Source: Leifsonia soli (GTDB taxonomy: Bacteria > Actinomycetota > Actinomycetes > Actinomycetales > Microbacteriaceae). Taken from it: a stretch of DNA of 64,000 nucleotides. The stretch spans positions 992,001 to 1,056,000 of the forward strand of contig NZ_JACCBJ010000001.1 in the NCBI RefSeq assembly GCF_013408745.1. The letters are read 5' to 3'. Shown one piece after another: positions 17,645-28,154 of the stretch (the stretch's first letter is position 1; each line of letters opens with the position of its first letter). The notes beneath the pieces were generated by a model that was given only the letters and a program-made list of their open reading frames with translations, was not told the origin of the DNA and searched no databases. Made by a program: the position numbers and the translations under genes.

Positions 17645-19086
17645 GCCGGCCCTTCTCGGCCTTCCGGGCGAACGCGCGCGACCACCGCGCGGGCATCCTG
17701 GTCGCAGCGCTCAGCTCGGCTTTCGGCGTCGCCCTCGTCGGCGGGGTGGATGTGCTGGCGGCGTTCATCGGGGGATCGTCGATGGGGGAGCGAGCCAGCG
17801 TCCAGCTCGCCCTCGCGATCGTCGCCGGCATCTTCTTCGTCGTCGCGGTCTACGTCGGCGCCATCGTCACGACGAACACCTTCGCCACCGTGATCGCCGG
17901 CCGCACCCGCACCATCGCCCTGCTGCGGCTGATCGGCTCCAGCGCCCGGGCCCAGCGTCGCTCGGTCGCCGGCGAGGGTCTCGCGGTCGGCCTGATCGGC
18001 GCCGCCGTCGGCGGGGCGGCCGCCGCCGTGCTCTCGCTGCTCGCGGTGCGCCTGCTCGTCATGACCGGCGTGCTGCCCGTGGCGCAGTACCCCGTGCTCA
18101 GCCTCCTGATGGTGCCTCCCGCGGTGGTGGTCGTGCTCACCACCTGGCTCGCCTCGTGGGTGGGCAGCCGGCGGGTGCTCGCGGTGACGCCGGTGCAGGC
18201 GCTGGGCGCCGCCCAGGAGCGTCCCGCCGCCGCTGTGCGCAGCCGCGGACGGCTCGCGGTGTCGCTCGTCCTCATCCTGTCCGGAACGGCCCTGCTGGTC
18301 CTCGGGTTGCTCCTCGGTACGGGCGCCTTCGTGCGCGTCAGCGCGGCGCTCGCTCAGCTGTCGTCCTACGGTGTGCTCGTCGCGCTGCCCGGCGGCATCC
18401 TCTCCTTCACGGGGATCGTGCTGGCCGCGCCGTTCTTCCTGCCGGCGGTGCTGCGCGCGATCGGACTGCTCCTCGGCCGCGGCGCCGCGGGACGTCTGGC
18501 CGCGGCCAATGCCGTCCGCAACCCCGAGCGGAGCTCCCGCACCGCGATCGGTCTCGTTATCGGGGTGACGCTGATCACGATGTTCGTCGTCGCGGCGTCC
18601 ACCTGGCAGCAGCTGATCCGCGATGCCCAGGCGAACGAGCCGGGGATGTACCAGGGGGCCGACGAGATCATCGGCGGCACGATGACGGTGTTCACCGTCC
18701 TCGTCGGGTTCTCCGCGATGATCGCGGCGTGCGGCGTGGTCAACACGCTCTCGCTGAGCGTCCTGCAGAGGGGCCGGGAGCTCGGGCTGCTGCGGGCACT
18801 CGGCTTCACTGCCGCCCAGGTGCGTCGGATGGTGCTCGCCGAAAGCGCGCAGCTGACCGTCGCCTCGGTGCTGACTGGGCTCGCGCTGGGAACCGTCTAC
18901 GGATGGATCGGCGCGCAGTCCCTGCTCGGGATGATCCCCGGCGGAGGCGTCCTCGCGCCCGTCCTTCCCTGGCCGTTCCTGGCCGCGATCGTCCTCGGGG
19001 CGGCTGTCCTCGCCGTGGTCGCCGCGCTCGCGCCGACTCGCCGGGCCACCCGCGTGTCGCCCGTCGCGGCCCTCGCCGTGGAGTGA
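17641..19086 (+). CDS. FtsX-like ABC transporter permease
   Basis: A 481-residue permease. A first helix follows FRANARDHRAGILV, then a short extracellular stretch, and the FtsX-type core has conserved segments such as RTIALLRLIGSS and RGRELGLLRALGFT in two repeats of three to four helices. The large extracellular MacB domain is missing, so it resembles the BceB/YxdM-like or simpler MacB-type permeases of Gram-positives. GTG 17641 overlaps the ATPase stop by 4 bases. Together with that ATPase it probably moves a hydrophobic or peptide-like compound; control by the upstream kinase/regulator is inferred. Confidence 0.9.
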   Translation: MSRPFSAFRANARDHRAGILVAALSSAFGVALVGGVDVLAAFIGGSSMGERASVQLALAIVAGIFFVVAVYVGAIVTTNTFATVIAGRTRTIALLRLIGSSARAQRRSVAGEGLAVGLIGAAVGGAAAAVLSLLAVRLLVMTGVLPVAQYPVLSLLMVPPAVVVVLTTWLASWVGSRRVLAVTPVQALGAAQERPAAAVRSRGRLAVSLVLILSGTALLVLGLLLGTGAFVRVSAALAQLSSYGVLVALPGGILSFTGIVLAAPFFLPAVLRAIGLLLGRGAAGRLAAANAVRNPERSSRTAIGLVIGVTLITMFVVAASTWQQLIRDAQANEPGMYQGADEIIGGTMTVFTVLVGFSAMIAACGVVNTLSLSVLQRGRELGLLRALGFTAAQVRRMVLAESAQLTVASVLTGLALGTVYGWIGAQSLLGMIPGGGVLAPVLPWPFLAAIVLGAAVLAVVAALAPTRRATRVSPVAALAVE

Positions 19087-19202
19087 CACACCCTGGTGGT
19101 TGCCTGAACTCTCACAGAGCTTCAGCTATCGATGAACTGATACCGGAATAATGAGGCGTCCGCCCCGTCCCGCTCCCCGGGCCGCCCCGAGAGGATCCCT
19201 CC

Positions 19203-20504
19203 CTGAACTGGCTGAACACGCTGAGGATCGACAAGCCGCCGTTCCTCATCACGCTGGATGTCGTGGCGGCACTCCTCGCGCTCTACCTTCTCGCACGGCC
19301 CACCTGGCGCCGGACCCTGGCCGGGCTGATCGCCGCGCTGGCCGGGGGCCTGGCCGGATGGTTCCTGGTGTGGCTGGTCACCGACGTCTTCGACGTGTTC
19401 GGCGTCGCCCTGACGCCGGTGACGACGCTGTGGACCGCGCTCGGCTTCGGCGGGGTCAGCCTCGCGGTGGCGAACCTGTTCCGCTCCCGCTGGTGGCGCA
19501 AGGTGGTCGCGATCGTGAGCATCCCGGTGTTCCTCGCGGCGGCCTTCTGCGGCATCAACGCGGACTTCGGCGCGTACCGCGATCTCAACGACGTGCTCGG
19601 GGTGGTGCCGTACGGCGCCCTCCAGCTGCACGCGGAGAAGGGGGAGGTCGTTGCCGGGACCGACTGGAAGGCGACCACCACTCCGGCCGCCGCGGGCGAG
19701 CTCCCGGCGAAGGGCGAGGTCGGCACCGTCCGCATCCCGGCGACCGAGTCGCGGTTCCCCGCCCGAAAGGCCGTCGTCTACCTCCCGCCCGTCGCGTTGA
19801 CGGCGAACCCGCCGGCGCTGCCGGTGATGTACGCGCTCTCGGGCCAGCCGGGCGCCCCGGCCGACATGTTCACCGCCGGGGGACTGGCGCGGGCGATGGA
19901 TGCGTTCGCCGCCCAGCACGACGGCTACGCCCCGATCGTGGTCGCCGCCGACCAGCTGGGCGGACCCGGTCGCAATCCGATGTGCGTCGACTCCGCGGAT
20001 TACGGGAACTCGGCGACGTATCTGCTGACGGATGTGCGCAATTGGGTGCGTTCTCACCTGCGAGTGAGCAGTGACCCGGCAGGATGGAGCGTGTTCGGCT
20101 ACTCGCAGGGGGCGACCTGCGCGGTGCAGTTCGCGAGCGGGCGGCCGGACCTGTTCGGATCGGCGCTCGCGTCGTCGAGCGAGCTGGGACCGACACTGGG
20201 GAATGAGGCACTGACCATCAGCACGGGATTCGGTGGTTCGAAGCAGGCGTACGAGAAGGCGCAGCCGGCCGCGATGATGAAGGCGAACACGCCGTACCGC
20301 GACTCGGTGATGGTCTTCGGCGCAGGAGCCGACGACGCGAAGTACTCCGGGTTCGCCCGCACGCTGTACGAGGACGCCCAGCGGGCGGGGATCCGCGCCG
20401 AGCTGCTCAGCTCGCCGGGCACGGCGCACGACTGGAAGACGGTGCGCTACGTGCTGGCGCACGGCTTCCCGGCGATCGCGCGGCAGCTGGGGCTGGGGTC
20501 GTGA
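19203..20504 (+). CDS. Membrane-anchored alpha/beta-hydrolase (esterase D-like), probable CTG start
   Basis: The N-terminus has about three hydrophobic helices (first in FLITLDVVAALLALYLLA), followed by a predicted extracytoplasmic esterase domain. The nucleophile elbow is GYSQG, the acid probably Asp in GAGADDAK and the His in GTAHDW. No ATG, GTG or TTG occurs between an in-frame stop at 19152 and GTG 19263, and that GTG would cut the first helix in half. CTG 19203 has a GAGAGGA Shine-Dalgarno 7 bases upstream, so I favour it (433 residues); starting at GTG 19263 the protein is 413 residues. The stop overlaps the next gene (GTGA). A hydrolase paired with an MprF-like protein suggests removal of aminoacyl groups from lipids, by inference only. 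Confidence 0.8.
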   Translation: MNWLNTLRIDKPPFLITLDVVAALLALYLLARPTWRRTLAGLIAALAGGLAGWFLVWLVTDVFDVFGVALTPVTTLWTALGFGGVSLAVANLFRSRWWRKVVAIVSIPVFLAAAFCGINADFGAYRDLNDVLGVVPYGALQLHAEKGEVVAGTDWKATTTPAAAGELPAKGEVGTVRIPATESRFPARKAVVYLPPVALTANPPALPVMYALSGQPGAPADMFTAGGLARAMDAFAAQHDGYAPIVVAADQLGGPGRNPMCVDSADYGNSATYLLTDVRNWVRSHLRVSSDPAGWSVFGYSQGATCAVQFASGRPDLFGSALASSSELGPTLGNEALTISTGFGGSKQAYEKAQPAAMMKANTPYRDSVMVFGAGADDAKYSGFARTLYEDAQRAGIRAELLSSPGTAHDWKTVRYVLAHGFPAIARQLGLGS

Positions 20505-22987
20505 AACCGGCCGCTCTCGCCCAGCGCACCGGCCGCCTCATCGCGAGCCACCCGTTCACGACCGGGGTGACGCTGCTCATTCTCGTGCTCGCGCTCATCA
20601 CCGGGCCGGTGCGCGGGCCGCACCGCCCGCTCCGCGGCTGGCTGGGTGCCGGAGCCGTCCAGCTGCTCGACGGCCACTGGTGGTCGCCGTTCACGGCCGT
20701 GCTCTTCACCGACGACCTGCTGGAGCTGATCGTCGTCCTGGTGCTGACCGTCCTGCTGGTCGGCGTGTCCGAACGGCTCATGGGCACCTGGCGCACGGCC
20801 CTCGCGTTCTTCGGCACCGCCGCCGTCGGCATCGTCGTCGGCGCGCTGGTGCAGGTGGCCGCGAACGACATCGGCGAGCTGTGGGCGCGGAACGTCCACG
20901 GACTGCTCGTGCTCGACGCGTTCACGGCGATCGGCGGGACGATCATGACCGCGAGCGCGTTCGCCGGGACGCTCTGGCGGCGCCGCATCCGCGTGATCAC
21001 GCTGCTCGTCGCGATCATGTACCTCCTGTACTCCGGGATGCCGTCGGACCTCTACCGTCTGCTCGCCGTGCTCACCGGACTCGCGCTCGGTCCGCTACTG
21101 CGGCAGACGAAGGTCACGGGCGGATGGCTGCGCAGCTCGCACCACGAGGTCCGGGTGCTGCTCGCCTCCGCTCTGACCATCACCGCCGTCGGACCGGTGA
21201 TCGGACTCCTCGGCTCGACGCGGTACGGGCTGCTGTCACCGGTCGGCCTGCTGTTCAGCAACGAGGCCCCGAGCGCGACCTCGGTGGTCGAGCGCTGCCA
21301 GGCGTTCGCCGTTACCCGGGAGTGCTTCCGCGAGTTGACCCTGGAGCGGATCAACGGTCTCGGCCCGGTGCTGCTCTCGGTGCTCCCGCTGCTCGTCCTG
21401 CTCGTTGCGGCGTACGGGCTCCTCCGCGGACGCCGGTTCGCGGTGTGGCTCGCGGTCGCCGTGAACGGACTGCTCGCGCTGCTCTCGGCGCTGTACTACG
21501 GCATCCTGCCCATCGCGTCCGCCCGGCCGTCGGTGTCGCCGCGGTACTGGGAGGTCACGTTCATCCTCGCGCTGTCGACGCTCGTGCCGCTCGCGATGGC
21601 GGTGCTGCTCGTGGTCTTCCGCCGCCACTTCACCGTGATGCCGTCGGCGAAGGCGGTGCGGAGATACCTGCTCCTGCTGCTCGGCACCGGCGTCGGCCTG
21701 GTCGCGATCTACGTCTTCGTGGGGTGGCTGCAGCGCGACACCGGCTTCACGCGTCCCATCGACGTCAGCGACCTCCTGGCGGATGTGCTCGAGCGTTTCG
21801 TGCCGGTGAGCTTCCTGCGGCGCGAGCCGGTCCAGTACCTGCCGACGACCCCGCTCGCCACCATCGTCTACCACAACATCGGAACGGTGTTCTGGCTCGT
21901 CGCCATCATCGGCGCCATCCCCGCCATGCTCGGGCGCGGCCTCCGCCGGCGCGGCACCACGGAGGATGCGCACGTGCGCGAGCTGCTGCACCGCGGCGGA
22001 GGCGACGCGATCTCGTTCATGGCGACCTGGCCGGGCAACTCGTACTGGTTCGACCCGATCGGCGGCGGCGCGATCGCCTACCGGGTGGAGGGGCGCGTCG
22101 CGCTGACAACGGGCGGGCCTTTCGGAGCGCTCGGCCCCCACGACGGCGCCATCCAGGGCTTCGCGCGCTTCTGCGACGACAACGGCTGGATCCCGGTGTT
22201 CTACAGCGTGGAGGCGCGCTATACGTCCCTGTTCGAACGCCTGGGCTGGTCCACGATGACCGTCGCGGAGGAGACCGTCATCCGTCCGCAGCTGTGGGCG
22301 ACGACGGGCAAGAAGTGGCAGGACGTCCGCTCGTCGATCAACCGCGCCCAGCGCGCGGGCATCAGCGCGGAGTGGACGACGTTCGCCGCCCTCCCGCTCA
22401 CTTCGGCCGTCCAGCTGTCCGACATCTCCGAGCAGTGGGTGGCCGAGAAGGACCTCCCGGAGATGGGGTTCACCCTCGGCGGGCTCGACGAGCTCCGCGA
22501 CCCGGAGGTGCGGCTGATGCTGGCGGTGGACGAGAACGGCCGGATCGAGGCCGTCACCAGCTGGCTGCCCAGCTACCGCGCGGGTGTCGTCGTTGGCTGG
22601 ACGCTCGACTTCATGCGGAGGCGCCCCGACAGCATCAACGGCGTGATGGAGTTCCTCATCGCCGAGGCCGCGACCCGGATGAAGGACGACGGCATCGAGT
22701 TCATGTCGCTCTCCGCCGCGCCGCTCGCCCACACCGCGGCCGCCCCGGACGGCGGCAAGGACACGATGGACCGGGTGCTCGGCTACCTCAGCTCCTCCCT
22801 CGAGCCGGTGTACGGTTTCCGGTCGCTGCTCAAGTTCAAGCAGAAGTTCCAGCCGGAGCTGCACCCACTGATCATGGCCTATCCGGATCCGGTCGCGCTG
22901 CCCGCGATCGGCATCGCGCTGGTGCGCGCGTACCTGCCGGAGCTGTCCGTCCGGCAGGCCGCGACGTTCGTGCGGGGGCGCGGCTGA
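20501..22987 (+). CDS. MprF-like protein: rhomboid-like membrane domain plus DUF2156 (lysyl-PG synthase-type) domain
   Basis: An 828-residue protein. Residues about 20-200 are a rhomboid-like helix bundle (HWWSPFTAVLFTDDLL, later LMGTWRTALAFFGT). More hydrophobic helices run to about 480, and a soluble DUF2156 domain covers about 490-815 with conserved SFMATWPGNSYWFDP, GRVALTTGGPFG, INRAQRAGI and LSLSAAPLAH-like motifs. DUF2156 domains transfer aminoacyl groups from tRNA to phosphatidylglycerol or related lipids, which reduces negative surface charge and cationic peptide binding. I see no LysX/LysRS module, so it must use tRNA charged elsewhere. GTG 20501 overlaps the esterase stop. The amino acid and lipid are not predictable. 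Confidence 0.85.
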   Translation: MKPAALAQRTGRLIASHPFTTGVTLLILVLALITGPVRGPHRPLRGWLGAGAVQLLDGHWWSPFTAVLFTDDLLELIVVLVLTVLLVGVSERLMGTWRTALAFFGTAAVGIVVGALVQVAANDIGELWARNVHGLLVLDAFTAIGGTIMTASAFAGTLWRRRIRVITLLVAIMYLLYSGMPSDLYRLLAVLTGLALGPLLRQTKVTGGWLRSSHHEVRVLLASALTITAVGPVIGLLGSTRYGLLSPVGLLFSNEAPSATSVVERCQAFAVTRECFRELTLERINGLGPVLLSVLPLLVLLVAAYGLLRGRRFAVWLAVAVNGLLALLSALYYGILPIASARPSVSPRYWEVTFILALSTLVPLAMAVLLVVFRRHFTVMPSAKAVRRYLLLLLGTGVGLVAIYVFVGWLQRDTGFTRPIDVSDLLADVLERFVPVSFLRREPVQYLPTTPLATIVYHNIGTVFWLVAIIGAIPAMLGRGLRRRGTTEDAHVRELLHRGGGDAISFMATWPGNSYWFDPIGGGAIAYRVEGRVALTTGGPFGALGPHDGAIQGFARFCDDNGWIPVFYSVEARYTSLFERLGWSTMTVAEETVIRPQLWATTGKKWQDVRSSINRAQRAGISAEWTTFAALPLTSAVQLSDISEQWVAEKDLPEMGFTLGGLDELRDPEVRLMLAVDENGRIEAVTSWLPSYRAGVVVGWTLDFMRRRPDSINGVMEFLIAEAATRMKDDGIEFMSLSAAPLAHTAAAPDGGKDTMDRVLGYLSSSLEPVYGFRSLLKFKQKFQPELHPLIMAYPDPVALPAIGIALVRAYLPELSVRQAATFVRGRG

Positions 22988-22998
22988 GCCGCGCGTGG

Positions 22999-23004
22999 TA
23001 CTCT
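22999..23004 (+). promoter_or_regulatory. -10 hexamer TACTCT of the leuA leader transcript
   Basis: TACTCT lies 7 bases before GTG 23012, which starts the Leu-rich leader peptide. The leader is therefore probably leaderless, and ribosomes would load directly at the RNA 5' end. Confidence 0.55.
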
Positions 23005-23011
23005 CGACCCT

Positions 23012-23037
23012 GTGTACGGTCTGCTCCTCCTTAGCTG

Positions 23038-23053
<16 letters not shown>
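23012..23053 (+). CDS. leuA leader peptide (attenuator peptide)
   Basis: A 13-codon frame from GTG 23012 reads M-Y-G-L-L-L-L-S-C-R-D-E-S and stops at TAG 23051. Four consecutive Leu codons (CTG CTC CTC CTT) sit 109-98 bases before the leuA start. This is the layout of ribosome-mediated attenuation described for leuA in actinobacteria: stalling at Leu codons when charged tRNA-Leu is scarce changes the downstream RNA fold. The last codons overlap the left arm of an 11-bp stem (23038-23048 with 23065-23075). Confidence 0.8.
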
Positions 23054-24898
<1,845 letters not shown>

Positions 24899-24907
24899 CG
24901 CGCGCTC

Positions 24908-24944
24908 ACGGAACCCGACATCCGCACCGGATGTCGGGTTCCGT
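24908..24944. terminator. Perfect 17-bp hairpin after leuA
   Basis: The 17-base arms 24908-24924 and 24928-24944 are perfectly complementary around the loop CAC, starting 10 bases after the leuA stop. There is no U-tract, as is common for high-GC terminators. It lies between convergent leuA and the TRIC gene and could serve both. Confidence 0.85.
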
Positions 24945-24959
24945 CGCATCCGGGCCGCG

Positions 24960-25021
24960 GAGATTTGCGCCACATCGCGCGAAAGACGCCCCGATTCCCG
25001 AGATTTGCGCCACATCTCGGG
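24960..25021. repeat. Two direct copies of a 17-base motif, each in a hairpin
   Basis: GAGATTTGCGCCACATC occurs at 24960-24976 and again at 25000-25016, 40 bases apart. Around the second copy CCCGAGAT (24997-25004) pairs with ATCTCGGG (25014-25021); the first copy sits in a weaker, imperfect stem. The pair lies between the leuA terminator and the stop of the TRIC gene (25035). Function unknown; it may be a terminator of the reverse-strand gene or a copy of a dispersed repeat. Confidence 0.75.
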
Positions 25022-25034
25022 CGGACGGGGGCGT

Positions 25035-25796
25035 TCAGTCGCCCTTGTCGATGCGGTAGCGCGGGATCGCGCCGGTCTCGGTGCGCTCGTCCGTCTGCGC
25101 CGCGGTCTGACGGCGGGTGAACCGTGGCCACCGCATCCGGGGGATCCGGCCCAGCTCGCGCTGCTCCGGCAGACTCCAGCCGAAACGGACCGCCAGCAGC
25201 CGGATCACGAGCGTCACCACGACGCAGACGATCGCCGATGGGATCAGTGGGACGCCGACATCGACCATCACCACCAGGACGATCGTCCCGGCGCCCGCGG
25301 CCACCGCGTAGAGCGAGCCGACGTGCATCAGCGCGATCGGGAGGTTCAGCAGCATGTCGCGGAGGATCGACCCGCCCACTGCCGAGACGACCCCGACGAA
25401 GACCGCAGGCACCTCGGGCAGACCGAGCGAGAGCGCCTTGCTGGCGCCGATCGCACCGAACAGCCCGATCGTCAACGCGTCGAGGAAGGTGATCAGGGGA
25501 TCGAGCCGGCGGAAGAGCCGCACCAGCAGCATCCCGAGCAGCGCCGCGACCACGGTGATCGGCAGGTACCAGTTCGACTGCAGGGCGACCGGGGTGACGT
25601 TGAGCAGGATGTCGCGGAGGAGTCCGCCGCCGACGCCCGTGGCGACGCCGATGATGGCGACGCCGAGCAGATCGAGCCGGCGGTCACGGAAGCCGGAGGC
25701 GAACATCGCGCCCTGCAGACTGCCAACGCCGACGGCGATGAGGTCGCCCCACAGCGGGATCGACAGGGCGCCGATGTCGACGGGGGTCGTGGTCAC
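25035..25796 (-). CDS. TRIC (UPF0126) family cation channel protein
   Basis: A 253-residue membrane protein with about seven helices arranged as two similar halves. Each half has the glycine/Arg-Asp signature: GVGGGLLRDILLN (about residue 57) and AVGGSILRDMLLN (about 143). This internal repeat is diagnostic of UPF0126, the bacterial relatives of trimeric intracellular cation channels, thought to pass potassium. The C-terminus is a charged cytosolic tail. The start is GTG 25796. It converges with leuA and diverges from recO. Confidence 0.92.
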   Translation of the reverse strand: MTTTPVDIGALSIPLWGDLIAVGVGSLQGAMFASGFRDRRLDLLGVAIIGVATGVGGGLLRDILLNVTPVALQSNWYLPITVVAALLGMLLVRLFRRLDPLITFLDALTIGLFGAIGASKALSLGLPEVPAVFVGVVSAVGGSILRDMLLNLPIALMHVGSLYAVAAGAGTIVLVVMVDVGVPLIPSAIVCVVVTLVIRLLAVRFGWSLPEQRELGRIPRMRWPRFTRRQTAAQTDERTETGAIPRYRIDKGD

Positions 25797-25891
25797 CCCC
25801 CATGTGTATCACGCGCGCGCGGTGCTGATCCCGGGCGCGCCCGCCGTGGCCGCATCCGCCGCACTGTCAGCCGGGCGCGCGATACTGGAGT

Positions 25892-26632
25892 GTGCCTGTC
25901 TACCGTGATGAAGCCGTCGTGCTCCGAACCCACAAGCTGGGCGAAGCCGACCGCATCGTCACCATGCTCAGCAGGCAGCACGGCAAGATCCGTGCGGTCG
26001 CGAAAGGCGTTCGGCGCACGGCCTCCCGGTTCGGGTCGCGGCTGGAGCCGTTCATGGTGGCCGACGTCCAGCTCTACGAGGGGCGCAGCCTCGACGTGAT
26101 CACGCAGGCCGAGACTCTGGGAGCGTACGGAGCGCTCATCGCCGACGACTACGCCAGCTATACCGCGGCGAACGCGATGGTCGAGACGGCCGACCGGCTG
26201 ACGGACGCCGAGCCGTCCATCCAGCAGTACCTCCTGCTCGTCGGCGCGTTGCGGTCGCTCTCCCGGCGGGAGCACGGCGCAGGCCTGACCCTCGACTCCT
26301 ACCTGCTCCGCGCGCTGTCCCTCGCCGGATGGGCGCCCAGTTTCCAGGACTGCTCGCGCTGCGGCGCGCCCGGCCCGCACACGTCCGTCGTCGTCCAGCT
26401 CGGCGGGGTGGTCTGCGCGGACTGCGCCCCGCAGGGAGCCCCCAAGGTCGACGCCGACACGATCGCCCTGCTCGGCGCGCTGCTGTCGGGCGACTGGGAG
26501 GCGGCGGAGGCGGCGCCCGACATCACGCGGAACCGGGCGAACGGCGTCGTCGCCGCGTACACCCAGTGGCATCTCGAACGCGGGCTGCGCTCGCTCCAGC
26601 ACGTTCAGCACGACCAGAAGGCGAGTGGATGA
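25892..26632 (+). CDS. recO: DNA repair protein RecO
   Basis: A 246-residue protein. The N-terminal OB fold has [20 protein letters not shown] and [13 protein letters not shown] helical domain carries a four-Cys zinc site, CSRCG (about residues 154-158) and CADC (about 175-178). RecO loads RecA onto SSB-coated DNA with RecR. GTG 25892 follows GATACTGGAGT; GGAG may be a Shine-Dalgarno, though the spacing is short. The stop overlaps the uppS ATG by 4 bases, the usual recO-uppS pair of actinobacteria. Confidence 0.96.
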   Translation: MPVYRDEAVVLRTHKLGEADRIVTMLSRQHGKIRAVAKGVRRTASRFGSRLEPFMVADVQLYEGRSLDVITQAETLGAYGALIADDYASYTAANAMVETADRLTDAEPSIQQYLLLVGALRSLSRREHGAGLTLDSYLLRALSLAGWAPSFQDCSRCGAPGPHTSVVVQLGGVVCADCAPQGAPKVDADTIALLGALLSGDWEAAEAAPDITRNRANGVVAAYTQWHLERGLRSLQHVQHDQKASG

Positions 26633-27453
26633 GCCCCAAGCCGTACACGCACAAGGACGCGGTCGAGTACCGCCCGCTCGACTGGACCGGCGTGTATCCG
26701 CCCGCGTTCCCGGCCGGGAGCGTGCCGTCGCACGTCGCGATCGTCATGGACGGCAACGGCCGCTGGGCGAACCGCCGGGGCCTCACACGCATCGAGGGGC
26801 ACCGGGCGGGGGAGGCCGCGCTGCTGGATGTGGTGGCCGGCGCCATCCAGGCGGGCATCAAGCATTTGAGCGTCTACGCGTTCTCGACCGAGAACTGGAA
26901 GCGGTCACCCGACGAGGTGCGCTTCCTGATGGGATTCAACCGGGACGTCCTGCACCGCCGCCGCGACCAGCTCAACGAGTGGGGCGTGCGGGTGCGCTGG
27001 GCGGGGCGGAAGCCGCGGCTGTGGTCGTCGGTCATCAAGGAGCTGCAGTTCGCCGAGCAGCTGACCGCGGGCAACGACGTGCTGACGCTGACGATGTGCG
27101 TCAACTACGGCGGCCGGACGGAGATCGCCGACGCCGTGCGCTCGATCGCCGACGAGGTGGCGGCCGGGCGGATGCGGCCGTCCGCGGTGAGCGAGAAGAC
27201 CATCCAGCGTCACCTCTACCTGCCGGACATGCCGGACGTCGACCTCTTCGTGCGGAGCTCGGGGGAGCAGCGAACCAGCAACTTCCTGCTGTGGCAGAGC
27301 GCGTACGCCGAGATGGTGTTCCTCGACACGCTCTGGCCGGACTTCAGCCGCACCGATCTGTGGGATGCGGTGGAGCTGTACCTGCGCCGCAACCGCCGGT
27401 TCGGCGGGGCGGTGGACGCCCCGACGGCCGAATCCGCATCCACCGCGGAATAG
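26629..27453 (+). CDS. uppS: Isoprenyl transferase (cis-prenyltransferase, undecaprenyl/decaprenyl diphosphate synthase)
   Basis: A 274-residue cis-prenyltransferase. The diphosphate-binding MDGNGRWA motif is at residues 40-47 with the catalytic Asp41, and the conserved C-terminal block is [15 protein letters not shown] with the Glu that binds the second substrate. It makes the long-chain polyprenyl diphosphate carrier lipid for cell-wall synthesis; the chain length cannot be read with certainty. ATG 26629 overlaps the recO stop (ATGA). The protein ends in an Ala/Ser/Thr-rich tail. Confidence 0.95.
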   Translation: MSPKPYTHKDAVEYRPLDWTGVYPPAFPAGSVPSHVAIVMDGNGRWANRRGLTRIEGHRAGEAALLDVVAGAIQAGIKHLSVYAFSTENWKRSPDEVRFLMGFNRDVLHRRRDQLNEWGVRVRWAGRKPRLWSSVIKELQFAEQLTAGNDVLTLTMCVNYGGRTEIADAVRSIADEVAAGRMRPSAVSEKTIQRHLYLPDMPDVDLFVRSSGEQRTSNFLLWQSAYAEMVFLDTLWPDFSRTDLWDAVELYLRRNRRFGGAVDAPTAESASTAE

Positions 27454-27482
27454 ACCGCGGCGGCGCGCGCGTTGCCTCTGAG

Positions 27483-28154
27483 GTGAGCGAGCCCATCAAG
27501 ATCGACATCTGGTCCGACATCGCGTGCCCCTGGTGCTACATCGGGAAGCGGAAGTTCGAGGCAGGCAGCGGCCTGTTCGCCGGCGCGGGCGACGGACGCG
27601 ACGTCGAAGTCGAGTACCACTCCTTCGAACTGTCCCCGGACACGCCCGTCGACTTCGACGGAAGCGAGATCGACTTCCTCTCCGGCCACAAGGGTCTCCC
27701 CGCCGAGCAGGTGGAGCAGATGCTGGAGCGCGTGACGGGCATCGCCTCGTCGGTCGGGCTCGACTACGATTTCGACCACCTCAAGCACACCAACACCGTC
27801 AAGGCCCATGAGCTGCTGCACTTCGCCAAGGCGAACGGCAAGCAGCTGGAGCTGGCCGAGCGCCTGTTCCGCGCGTACTTCGTCGAGGGGCGTCACGTCG
27901 GGCGCATAGCCGATCTCGCCGACCTCGCGGCCGAGGTCGGGCTGGACCGGGAGGCGGCCCTCCAGGCTCTCGAATCGGAGCAGTACCTGGAGGACGTGCG
28001 CGCCGACCAGGCGACCGCCGGCGAGTACGGCATCAACGGCGTCCCGTTCTTCGTCATCGACGGGAAATACGGCGTGTCGGGTGCGCAGGACGCGCAGACC
28101 TTCGCGCAGGTGCTCGAGCAGGTCTGGTCGGAGCGCGCGGCGGTGACCGCGTGA
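27483..28154 (+). CDS. DsbA family oxidoreductase, FrnE-like
   Basis: A 223-residue thioredoxin-fold protein of the FrnE type. The active site CPWC is Cys15-Cys18 in WSDIACPWCYIGKRKF, with the cis-Pro in GINGVPFFVIDGKYG and an alpha-helical insertion between. No signal peptide is visible, so it is likely cytosolic, as other FrnE proteins are. They act as disulfide isomerases or oxidoreductases in oxidative stress. It begins at GTG 27483, 29 bases after uppS. Its stop overlaps the start of a 40-codon frame (GTGA at 28151) encoding a small Cys-containing peptide. Confidence 0.92.
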   Translation: MSEPIKIDIWSDIACPWCYIGKRKFEAGSGLFAGAGDGRDVEVEYHSFELSPDTPVDFDGSEIDFLSGHKGLPAEQVEQMLERVTGIASSVGLDYDFDHLKHTNTVKAHELLHFAKANGKQLELAERLFRAYFVEGRHVGRIADLADLAAEVGLDREAALQALESEQYLEDVRADQATAGEYGINGVPFFVIDGKYGVSGAQDAQTFAQVLEQVWSERAAVTA

